Positions 27,953-36,530 of a DNA stretch of 64,000 nt are shown piece after piece; position 1 is the stretch's first letter; each line of letters begins with the position of its first letter. This DNA comes from Gemmatimonadota bacterium (GTDB lineage Bacteria; JAAXHH01), in the NCBI GenBank assembly GCA_026702745.1, contig JAPPBT010000102.1:62001-126000 (forward strand), given 5' to 3'. The notes under the pieces were generated by a model. The model made no database searches, was not told the DNA's origin, and was given only the letters and a program-made list of their open reading frames with translations. The translations under genes and the position numbers were made by a program.

Positions 27953-29572
27953 CTATGCCTTCGACAGGCGCTTGAGCACTTCCCGGTTCAGGACGGCCTT
28001 CAGGAATCCACGCCAGTGGCCGTTGGGGTCTCTGTCCGCCGACCGATAGGGATCGGTGCCCATGTACAGGGCGCCGCCGTCCTTGTGCGGCTTCAGGATC
28101 ACCGCGGCCGTACCATCGCCCCACCGTCCGATGATGCGCACGTCGTCTTCGATTTCCGCCGGTCGGACCCGCCACTGGTGCGCGTCGAGCGCGGCGCCTT
28201 CGGGCAGATCGGGCCAGCCGGCGGTCAGCAGGATCCGGTCCGGATCGTTGAGGACGGACTCCGCTTGTATGCCGAGCAGGCGTGCCCGCGCGTCGCCGGG
28301 ACGCATCCCCTCGTCCAGGCTGAAGTCGTCGGCCGAACCCACGATCCATCCGCCTGCCCGCATGTAGCGGATCAACCGTTCGACGACCGCGTCTTTGACC
28401 GCTGGACAGGGCGTGCAGCAGAGCCATTCACACCCGGAGAGTTTGTCTCCGTCCGATACCTGGTGATCGGACGCGTACCCGATTTCCTGCCCGGTGCTCT
28501 CTTCGAGGATGGCATGGGGCGTCCATACGTCCAGCGCCGGCACGCGGCTCGCGAAGGAATCGTACGAAAGCAGGCATCGGTATCCCGTGGAAGGCGCATC
28601 CGTACGTTCCTTCTCCGTCACCGATCGGCTCAGTGCGGAAATCGCCGCCCACTGCTCCGGATTCGATTCCGACAGGGCTCTGCCTCGTATGGCCCGGCCA
28701 TCCCACCAGGCGGTATCGTCCCAGTTATGCCAGCCAACGGCCGATACCCCCGGCGCGCAGGCCGCACCCGTCCATTCCCGCAGCTCCCGCAGCGTGGCCT
28801 GGTACCTGCCCCGCATCATCTGCGAACCAACGACCATCCAGACGTCCTTCTCCGCTAGAGACCCGGCCGCGCGCGCCGCCCAGCGGATCAGTCGACCGGA
28901 ATCCGTCGCGTACTGAACCGGCGGGGATCCCGGATCGATGATGACGAAGTCCAGCGCGCGGGCTGTCTGTTGAAAGTGGACCAGCGTTTCGGCGGGCAGG
29001 AGGGCGTCGAGATGGAATGCCATCGTCGTCTTCAGGTTCGATTTCACCTTCTTCACGGCCCGGACCACCTCCGCCGTAAACAGCGCATGCTGTTCCATCT
29101 GCCAGATCCTGCGCCCATGCCGGTATCCGTCTTCGGTCATTTCCATCGTCAACAGGCGGCCTTCGACGGACTCCATCACCGGTTGCCAGCGATCCTCCGG
29201 GTACTCGCTGCCGCCCGTGGGCGCGTCCTCCAGCTGCAGCGCGTACAATCCCTTGCAGGACCCGAACACTTCCGACACGCGCCGTACATAGTCGAGGCGC
29301 CACGCCCGGGTGTCGGGCAAAAGGTACAGGGCCTTCGGGTTGCCGATGTGCAGGATGGACCGGATGCCCGCGTCCGCCGCTGCGCCGATCATTTCTTTCA
29401 CCCGGTCCGTCTGGTCCTCCGAGGCCAGCTGGTTTCTCAGGTCGAATCCGTCTCTGAAGACGACGTATTGAAATCCGCCGGCCTTGAGCTCGGCGAAGTC
29501 GTCGCGCCATCGGTCCGCGCGGTCAAACTCGTTATAGTATGTGAAAGCCTGCATTCTCGATTTGGCGAACAT
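27953..29572 (-). CDS. Hypothetical protein, glycoside hydrolase-like barrel with GATase-like domain
   Basis: A 539-residue protein without signal peptide. The N-terminal part looks like a TIM-barrel glycosidase: DDFAELKAGGFQYVVFRDGF, AADAGIRSILHIGNPKALYL, LYALQLEDAPTGGSEYPEDR with acidic residues at a strand end, ALDFVIIDPGSPPVQYAT, and VSAVGWHNWDDTAWWDGRAI. The C-terminal third (about 330-470) resembles the beta-galactosidase trimerisation or GATase-like fold (RYMRAGGWIVGSADDF). I would not name a substrate. AGGGAG precedes the ATG. It lies 117 bp after tamA on the same strand; the gap holds a 12-bp direct repeat (GATTGAAATCGC twice). Confidence 0.55.
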   Translation of the reverse strand: MFAKSRMQAFTYYNEFDRADRWRDDFAELKAGGFQYVVFRDGFDLRNQLASEDQTDRVKEMIGAAADAGIRSILHIGNPKALYLLPDTRAWRLDYVRRVSEVFGSCKGLYALQLEDAPTGGSEYPEDRWQPVMESVEGRLLTMEMTEDGYRHGRRIWQMEQHALFTAEVVRAVKKVKSNLKTTMAFHLDALLPAETLVHFQQTARALDFVIIDPGSPPVQYATDSGRLIRWAARAAGSLAEKDVWMVVGSQMMRGRYQATLRELREWTGAACAPGVSAVGWHNWDDTAWWDGRAIRGRALSESNPEQWAAISALSRSVTEKERTDAPSTGYRCLLSYDSFASRVPALDVWTPHAILEESTGQEIGYASDHQVSDGDKLSGCEWLCCTPCPAVKDAVVERLIRYMRAGGWIVGSADDFSLDEGMRPGDARARLLGIQAESVLNDPDRILLTAGWPDLPEGAALDAHQWRVRPAEIEDDVRIIGRWGDGTAAVILKPHKDGGALYMGTDPYRSADRDPNGHWRGFLKAVLNREVLKRLSKA

Positions 29573-29689
29573 GTCTCCCTATCCCGGCATGAATCCGTGA
29601 TTGAAATCGCGATTGAAATCGCGTCGCTTATTGGGTGAATAGGTTTATGGGTGAATGAAGGTACGCGGTAAGGCGCCGTCCGGTCGAAA

Positions 29690-31579
29690 TCAAAATGCCT
29701 GTCCGAGACCGAAGTAGAAGAAGGTCCGGTCGTACTTCCTCGAATTGGGCGGGTCGATCTTGCTTTGATTGTGGAAGCCCACGTCGCCCCGAATCAGCCC
29801 GATTGGCGAATTCACACGGACTCCCGCCCCGTAACCGAGCAGGAGATCTCCGAAACCGAAAGAACCCACCGTCTTCCCTACCCCGCCCCAGTCCGCGAAT
29901 ACGGCCAGGTCAAACCGGGAGAAGGGTATCTGGACTTCATGCTGCGCGCTGATGGCGATCAGTCCGCCGTCGGGCTGGCCGATCCGGTTTATGCCGAACC
30001 CCCGCACCGATCGGTCGCCTCCGATGAACAGTCTGCTGTCGAGAGGTACGCGGTTTTCATTCAGCGCCCTCACGTAGGCGAACGAGACCGCAGTGGAAAA
30101 ATCCGGCGCGTTGGGAAAGGACAGGTATTTACGGGCTATGGCCCTCACCGTTAGTATCGAGTTCCGGTTGAGCGAGGAACTGCCGAGCAGGGGGCTGGCC
30201 ACGCTGCTCTGGAATTGACTGTAGAATCCCGTCTTCGGGTTCAGGATATCATCCCGCGTGTCGTACGTCACAAGCCCGGTCAGACTGCCTTCGCGCCTGG
30301 ACCGGAGGCTGTCGACTTCCGAGCCGCTTTGCAGGAGTTCGGCCAGTTCGTCGCTGAGCGAAGACACCTCGATGTTCTTCAGCGTATAGGTCAGTTGACT
30401 GCGGTAGGTGCGGGAGAGTTCGCGGTTGACCGCCACGGACACGCCCGCTTCCTGCTCGGTATGGCTGATACGGTCCTCGCGACGGAAGAACGCGCGCAAG
30501 ATGCCCGTCGTCCTGGTCCGGAACAACCACGGCTGCGTGACCCCCGACTCGACGTGCTGGAAGAGCGTACTGATCTGACCGTTGGCGCCAATGGTGATCC
30601 CCCGGCCCAGCAAATTTCGGTAGGCGACACTGAAGCTGCCCCTGAAGCGTTCGGCCGTGGCGTACCCGGCGCCGAAGCTCACCTCGCCCCCGGGCAGTTC
30701 GGTGACCTCCACCACCAGGTCCCGCACCGTGGCTGAGGTGTCGCTCCTCAGGGGAGACAGGCGCACGCTGCGGAACAGGCCCGTCTGGAAAAGCCGGGTC
30801 TGGCTCAACGATATCTTCGCGTTGTCGTAGAGTTCTCCCGGTTGGATCTCCAGTTCGCGGATCACTACGTTTCTGTGGGTCTTCCGCAGTCCCCGGACCT
30901 GTATCGCACCCACGCTGACGGGATGCCCTTCGATAACACGGAAGTTTACGGTAACGGAATGGTCCTCCTCGTGCACTACGAATTTCGAGTCCACGACCAC
31001 GTCCAGCAGCGCCCGGCGATCGGCGAGACGCTGGATGTAGCGTTTGTCCGTCGCGGCGGAGAGTCGGAAGAATACCTGGCCTTCCCGCGTGATCAGGTTC
31101 TGCCGGATCTCGTCTTCGGACAGATATCCGAAGCCGTTCAGATTGACCGCGCGCACGGTGTACCGCGGACCTTCGTCGATGACGATCCTGAGCGCGACTC
31201 GATCCGTGTCAATCTCTTCGCGAACGTGCCGGACCCTTGCATCCAGGAAACCGCTGTTCCTGTAGAAACTCTCTATCGCCGACAGGTCGGTCCGCCAGGT
31301 GGCGTTGTTTATTCGTCTGCGTTGCCAGAATCTGGGCCTTAGAAAACTGTCCGTCCTGGTTTCGATCAGACTGAGAATACGGTCCTCGGCGATGGACGCG
31401 TTGCCATCGACGACGATGCGATCGACGATATGGGACTGCTGGGCGTCAGCGGGGAAAGCGTACAGGATCGCCAGGAGAAACAGCGTCCGGATCGTTACGG
31501 GATACCGCGTCCGGGATGAACCGATACGACCCGATTCGGCAACGGTTGGCTTCGAAGGAAGCCTCATTCCCTTTACCAT
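29690..31579 (-). CDS. tamA: Omp85-family outer-membrane protein (TamA/BamA-like)
   Basis: Outer-membrane beta-barrel of the Omp85 superfamily, partner of TamB in autotransporter and lipid transport. It has a signal peptide (TIRTLFLLAILYAFPADAQQ), POTRA domains (IVVDGNASIAEDRILSLIET; AVNLNGFGYLSEDEIRQNL; AIQVRGLRKTHRNVVIRELE with FQTGLFRSV) and a 16-strand-type barrel with the VRGFGINRIG loop-6 motif and a C-terminal FYFGLGQAF ending in Phe. Placing the start at 31579 gives about 629 residues; an ATG at 31567 is also possible and upstream starts would overlap tamB. Adjacency to tamB makes TamA more likely than BamA. Confidence 0.88.
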   Translation of the reverse strand: MVKGMRLPSKPTVAESGRIGSSRTRYPVTIRTLFLLAILYAFPADAQQSHIVDRIVVDGNASIAEDRILSLIETRTDSFLRPRFWQRRRINNATWRTDLSAIESFYRNSGFLDARVRHVREEIDTDRVALRIVIDEGPRYTVRAVNLNGFGYLSEDEIRQNLITREGQVFFRLSAATDKRYIQRLADRRALLDVVVDSKFVVHEEDHSVTVNFRVIEGHPVSVGAIQVRGLRKTHRNVVIRELEIQPGELYDNAKISLSQTRLFQTGLFRSVRLSPLRSDTSATVRDLVVEVTELPGGEVSFGAGYATAERFRGSFSVAYRNLLGRGITIGANGQISTLFQHVESGVTQPWLFRTRTTGILRAFFRREDRISHTEQEAGVSVAVNRELSRTYRSQLTYTLKNIEVSSLSDELAELLQSGSEVDSLRSRREGSLTGLVTYDTRDDILNPKTGFYSQFQSSVASPLLGSSSLNRNSILTVRAIARKYLSFPNAPDFSTAVSFAYVRALNENRVPLDSRLFIGGDRSVRGFGINRIGQPDGGLIAISAQHEVQIPFSRFDLAVFADWGGVGKTVGSFGFGDLLLGYGAGVRVNSPIGLIRGDVGFHNQSKIDPPNSRKYDRTFFYFGLGQAF

Positions 31580-31634
31580 GTGAAATGCCTGACCGTTTGG
31601 TCCCCTGTCGTCCTTACATGCAAAGGCGCTCAGC

Positions 31635-34600
31635 TTACCGAAACCGGAATTTGACCCGGAGGTCGATTCCATTCTGGGGAAGTTCGCCCGATTGATCGGA
31701 AAACGTCTCGATATACAGGAAATCGGTCAGTTGGTAACCGACCCGCAACGAGTATTCCGAAGATTGGAACAGTCGGGTAAAGCTGACCCGGGCGCGACGG
31801 TTGATCCGCTTGCTGAGGGTAAGTTGAACCGGCGATCCGGCTTGAATGGCGCTGTTCATCGAGAAAGGATCGCCCTCGACCTGGACTTCGTCGAGATTCA
31901 GCAAAGCCTCTGCGAGTGCTTCACCGGTCATCAAAAAGGCCCTGTTTCTCATGCCGGCGTATTCATCGGGCGTGCCCAGGCTGGTGAGTCCGGCCGTGCC
32001 GAAAGTCAGCAGGGAGACGACCTCGGGACCGTAGATAACCTCGGGGCCGGCAAGCGACCGGGAACCTGAAGCCAGAATCTCCGTTGCGTTGTCGTCGCGC
32101 GGCGCCGCACGCAACTGGGGCGTCACCGTCGACACCGGTCCGGACGCGAGCAGTTCCACTTCGTAATAGGTATCGTGAATGTCGCGCACGCGGGGCGCCC
32201 AGGCCTGTATGTTCAGGACCGGGTCGAGCTGCGCCACCGGGTACTCGATCAACGCGGTGAAGCTCTCCAAAGGTACGCGCCTGGTCAGGTCGATCCGTCC
32301 GGTTTCCAGTTCGAAGGTTGCGCCCAGGTACCTGATCACGCCGTCTTCCTCGGCGACGGCGTTTCCGGTCAACAGGGGATTCTGCACCGTATTGCCGAGG
32401 GCCACACCGCCCTCGACGGTCAGTTGGGCGATATTGTTCTCGACAGCCAGATCGGTCACGTCCACGGCGACGTCCAGCGCGATGCTTTCCAGGAACGGGT
32501 CCGGCGTGTCCTGCGGACGTATGATCGCGTTGTCGAGGAGCAGTTCGCCTATATCCAGCGAATGCGTGACCACGCCGGTCACGACGATCGGATCGGCTAC
32601 ATTGTAAATCCGCGAAAGGTCTCTGTTGCCGGTCCACGCAAGCGATCCGTCGATTACAAGCATGGCCGAACCGAGCCGTTCCACTTCAGCCTGGTTGAAA
32701 CCGGCATAGGCTTCGATTTCGGCGAAGGACAGGTTGTCTGTCAAGAGGTCGCCGGAAACCTGGACCGTGCCGTCCCCGGCGCGGAACGCTGTGGGTTTTA
32801 GCGCGAAGGCGCCTCCATCGACGTCGACCTGCAGCACGTCTGCCCGGAACATCGGTTCGAACTCACGGAAACGCAACGCCGCGTCCCGAACGGTGACCTG
32901 ACCGACCGACCGGGGTGAAGCGGGTGTTCCTCCGATGGACAGGCGGATGTCGGCCTTCCCCTCGATGCGTTCGAGATCGTACACGACGCCGCTCAGGAAA
33001 GACAGGTCGATGTCGTCTCCTTCGACGGTCAGGGCGATATCTTCCACACCGGTCGCATCGCCGGTCCTTTCAGTACGGGCCGGGTCATAGGGTATGGAGC
33101 CGTGAGCGGTTATGGTATCGCCGCCTTTGCGAATCCTCAGGTCCCGGATGGCGATTTCCCTGCCGCTATACACCATGTGGGCGGCGAGGCTGTCCAGGGA
33201 GGCTTGATTGTATCTCGGTTGATCCATGGAAACGCGGGCGTCTATGACCCGGGCGGAGGCCGGACCGGTGACTTCGATCCGGGTATTCACGTTACCGCCC
33301 AGGGGAAGGTCGAGATTCGCCAGTGCCATTACGGCGTCCATCCTGATCTGCTCACCCAGGATGACGAAATCGGACGCGCCCGCCTCCGTTCCGCCATCGA
33401 CGTACGCCAGGCGGCCGTGCATCGAAAGCCGGCCCCGCTCGTCACCGGGTTGGTTGATGCGGCGAAACGTGGCGGACATGGATTCCATATGGATGTGGGC
33501 CCCGTCGAAATGCAGCCTGACGGGTTCCGTATTCACCAGCTCGTTCTGGAGACCGAACAGTTTCAGCGAGTCCAGCGCCATGACTCCGTCGACGTCGCTG
33601 CGGTCCCGGACCGAACCGTTCACGTCGATCCTGCCCCGGATGTACCCGTCCAGATCGGCGGGAACCACCTCGAAGAACTCCCGCAGGGGCGCCACGGCCA
33701 GATTGTTCACGACCATGGACGCCGTGTATCTTTCGCCGGACGGAAGCGACTCCGGTTGGACCTCCGTCGCCCATCGCAGATCGACCGGATAGACAAGATC
33801 GATCTCCGATCGTCCCACCGGACTCTGCACGGATAGCATGGGAACCCGCAGCAACCGGTCTTCGTAAAGCGCCGATGCGGCCACCGTGCCAAGCAGGTTG
33901 GTTCTGTTTCCTAGTGTATAGCTCACGTTCGATACGGTCAGCTGGCTGTTCATCCTGGGATCCTCCGGCGTGCCCTCCAGGGAGATCACGCCGTCCATGG
34001 CGCCGCTGAACGTGCCGGCCGACACCAGGAAAGGCGAGAAGAACTCCAGCTGCACGCCTTCCAGGACGGTTTCAAGGTCGACCGGTCCGTCCGCGGCGAG
34101 ACTCGCCGTACCGTCGACCGTTACGCGCCCGAAATCGCCCGCCAGTCTGAATTCGTCCACGGTAATGACCTGGTTCTCCAGCTTCACGGTGGAGGGAGCC
34201 GCGGAATGCAGTATCCGATCGTTCATCAATACATCCAGCGAATCAAGGGAGACCGTTATGGTGGACAGGTCCGGATACCCGGCCAGTCCCACGGCGTGTA
34301 CGCTCCCGCTGAACGTGCCGGTGCCGCCTTCGACCGGTCTCTTGGAGAGAATGGAAAGCAGCGGAGACAGCGAAGTCTGCAGCAGATCGACCCGCAGATC
34401 GTAGGGGTACTGCCCGGTCAGTTCGAGGGATCCTTCCGCGCGCACGGTGGGACCCGGCACCCGGTTCAGGATAAACGCCAGGCGGTCCGTGTCGATCGTC
34501 ATTTCCAGATCGGTGTCGCCCAGGTCTTCGTTTTGAATCGCCAGGTTCCGGACGGTGCCCTTCCCCGTTGCGGACGGCTGTTGTATGGTGCCGGAAATCT

Positions 34601-36428
34601 CCCCCTGCATGCGGAGGATGGCATCCAGCCCCCACCAGGATTCGCTTTGGAGGTAGTCTCCAAGTCTGAGGTCATGCACGTTGAAGTATCCGGACACAGC
34701 CCGGTCGCCGGCCAGGTTCGTCCTCGCCCGGAGCTCCAGCCTGTCCAGTACGGCATTGATCTTCAGGTTGCGTCGCTCGTCCAGAAAACCTTCGACTTTC
34801 GTTTCGCCGAGGAGGACATCGCCATAGGCCAGATCGCTGACCCAGCCACCGAGCCGAACGGTCGGCCGCCGGAGCGTGCCCAGCAGGTAGAGATCCAGGT
34901 CGCCCGAACCGCGGAGTTCTTCGAAATCCAGCGGCGGGGGCAGCTTTCCGACGTCTTGCACGTCGACCGAACCGGTCAGCTGAAGGTTCCCGTCCGTGCC
35001 GAGTTGTCCCTCGGTGTTAACCTGGAAAGACGCTTCCCGGAGGTCGGTCCGCAGCAAACCGCGCCGGTACGCGGCCGTCGCCGTTACCTCCCGCAACGGC
35101 AGGCCGCTTATGCTCACCAGGGCGGAAGAAGCGCTCAGATCGGCCCTGCGGGGCGCGTCGTCGAAGCCGTCGCCTTCCATTTCGAAGGCCAATTCCACCT
35201 CGCCCTCCAGTTCGCTTTCGTCGCCGACGAGGACCGTCGGCAGGGCGGGGAGCGCGATCCCGGGCGACTCCAGCTGCAGGCGGTATCCGGTAGATTCTCC
35301 ACTGAAATCGAGCCGGCCCCGTCCCGATATCCATCCGGCCTCATGCCTGCCCCGAAACCGGTTGACCGTGAGCACGTCCCGCGCATAGGCCATATCCAAT
35401 GCGGCCAGGTCGAAGGCGCCGTACTCCGATCGTACCACCGGCGACGTGAACCTGGCCTCGATGGCCGGATCGGACAGGCTGTTGCGCAGCGACCCGGTCA
35501 TGGTGAAGATCCCCGGCATGGTGTTTTCGAAACCGATGATCCGCAGTATGGCGCCGACTTGTCCGTTCGCGGCGAAATCCAGCGTGGCCGGGTTCTCGTC
35601 CGCGGTCGATATCTCGCCGGTCACGTGGTATCTGATCGGGGGGCCGTGGGCGGATTCCATGGTCAGGTCGTGCACCGTAAGGTCGTCCCCTTCGAAATAC
35701 ACGTCCGCGCGCATATTCGTTGCCGCGTCTTCATAGCCCGCAATACGGTAAGCCACGTGCCCCGCGTCGATCTCGCCTTCCACCGTGAAAGGCCGGAGCA
35801 CGGAGCCGCTGAAACCGACTTCCCCGGCGCTCACCGCCGTGGAATCCCCGGGATCGAAATAGCGGAACGTGCCGTTCCGGATCCGCAGGTCGCGCAGGTC
35901 GAAGGGCAGGCCGGACGTTCCCTCATCCGATGCCACGGTCGCTTCCCCGTCCTGCGCCGACTGCCGGTCCTGCGCCGATGCCCCGTCCTGCGCCGATGCC
36001 CCGTCCTGCGCCGGGCCTTCAAACAGCAGATCCAGGGAATTCGCCCCGCTGCCGGCGGCGTTTTCGATGTAGGCCATGCGGAATCCGTCTATCCCTACGC
36101 TGTAGAGGGGTGCATCGCCCACCGCGGCGTCCCAGATGCTGAAGTCTATCCTGATTTCGTCCGCACCCGCGACTTCCATACCACCCTGGACGTCAGCCAG
36201 GCGCAAGGATACGCCCTGCATCGCCAGGTGCGTCCGCAAACCGGTTTCGACGCTTTCGATCGTTACCTGTCCGTTGAGCCGCTCCTGGACGGTCCGCACC
36301 ACGGCGCGGCGGATCAGGTCATTGCCCCAGCCGGTACCCAGCAGGACGAGAACGGCCAGGCTCGCTGCCAGCGTCAACGCGGCGAGCAGGCCCAGTCCCA
36401 TGGTCCATATGTTCAGCTGTAGTTTCAT
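31635..36428 (-). CDS. tamB: Translocation and assembly module protein TamB (DUF490)
   Basis: Very long periplasm-spanning protein anchored in the inner membrane. The 1597-residue product has one N-terminal membrane helix (LGLLAALTLAASLAVLVLLG), an extended beta-rich region with repeated AsmA-like strands, and the conserved C-terminal DUF490 domain (NPLLTGNAVAEEDGVIRYLG, FELETGRIDL, and the final strands LRVGYQLTDFLYIETFSDQS). A repeat Ala-Gln-Asp-Gly-x-Ser insert at about 138-160 is encoded by 18-bp units. It directly precedes tamA, 55 bp apart, forming the expected pair. Confidence 0.9.
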   Translation of the reverse strand: MKLQLNIWTMGLGLLAALTLAASLAVLVLLGTGWGNDLIRRAVVRTVQERLNGQVTIESVETGLRTHLAMQGVSLRLADVQGGMEVAGADEIRIDFSIWDAAVGDAPLYSVGIDGFRMAYIENAAGSGANSLDLLFEGPAQDGASAQDGASAQDRQSAQDGEATVASDEGTSGLPFDLRDLRIRNGTFRYFDPGDSTAVSAGEVGFSGSVLRPFTVEGEIDAGHVAYRIAGYEDAATNMRADVYFEGDDLTVHDLTMESAHGPPIRYHVTGEISTADENPATLDFAANGQVGAILRIIGFENTMPGIFTMTGSLRNSLSDPAIEARFTSPVVRSEYGAFDLAALDMAYARDVLTVNRFRGRHEAGWISGRGRLDFSGESTGYRLQLESPGIALPALPTVLVGDESELEGEVELAFEMEGDGFDDAPRRADLSASSALVSISGLPLREVTATAAYRRGLLRTDLREASFQVNTEGQLGTDGNLQLTGSVDVQDVGKLPPPLDFEELRGSGDLDLYLLGTLRRPTVRLGGWVSDLAYGDVLLGETKVEGFLDERRNLKINAVLDRLELRARTNLAGDRAVSGYFNVHDLRLGDYLQSESWWGLDAILRMQGEISGTIQQPSATGKGTVRNLAIQNEDLGDTDLEMTIDTDRLAFILNRVPGPTVRAEGSLELTGQYPYDLRVDLLQTSLSPLLSILSKRPVEGGTGTFSGSVHAVGLAGYPDLSTITVSLDSLDVLMNDRILHSAAPSTVKLENQVITVDEFRLAGDFGRVTVDGTASLAADGPVDLETVLEGVQLEFFSPFLVSAGTFSGAMDGVISLEGTPEDPRMNSQLTVSNVSYTLGNRTNLLGTVAASALYEDRLLRVPMLSVQSPVGRSEIDLVYPVDLRWATEVQPESLPSGERYTASMVVNNLAVAPLREFFEVVPADLDGYIRGRIDVNGSVRDRSDVDGVMALDSLKLFGLQNELVNTEPVRLHFDGAHIHMESMSATFRRINQPGDERGRLSMHGRLAYVDGGTEAGASDFVILGEQIRMDAVMALANLDLPLGGNVNTRIEVTGPASARVIDARVSMDQPRYNQASLDSLAAHMVYSGREIAIRDLRIRKGGDTITAHGSIPYDPARTERTGDATGVEDIALTVEGDDIDLSFLSGVVYDLERIEGKADIRLSIGGTPASPRSVGQVTVRDAALRFREFEPMFRADVLQVDVDGGAFALKPTAFRAGDGTVQVSGDLLTDNLSFAEIEAYAGFNQAEVERLGSAMLVIDGSLAWTGNRDLSRIYNVADPIVVTGVVTHSLDIGELLLDNAIIRPQDTPDPFLESIALDVAVDVTDLAVENNIAQLTVEGGVALGNTVQNPLLTGNAVAEEDGVIRYLGATFELETGRIDLTRRVPLESFTALIEYPVAQLDPVLNIQAWAPRVRDIHDTYYEVELLASGPVSTVTPQLRAAPRDDNATEILASGSRSLAGPEVIYGPEVVSLLTFGTAGLTSLGTPDEYAGMRNRAFLMTGEALAEALLNLDEVQVEGDPFSMNSAIQAGSPVQLTLSKRINRRARVSFTRLFQSSEYSLRVGYQLTDFLYIETFSDQSGELPQNGIDLRVKFRFR
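35949..36015 (-). repeat. 18-bp tandem repeat in tamB
   Basis: Plus-strand units GTCCTGCGCCGATGCCCC, three full and one partial, in frame; they code the Ala-Gln-Asp repeat near the TamB N-terminus. Confidence 0.88.
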
Positions 36429-36530
36429 CGTGCCATACCGAAATGTGAAGTCCGAAGCCGCCAGTCCGAAGCCGCCAGTCGAGAACCACCGGCCAGAGGT
36501 TTCCAGCCTGAAGCCGCCGACCCGAAACCG

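Noticed and set aside
34206-36422. A 738-codon frame antisense to tamB
   Set aside because: Shadow of tamB; its repeats simply mirror the tamB 18-bp repeat.
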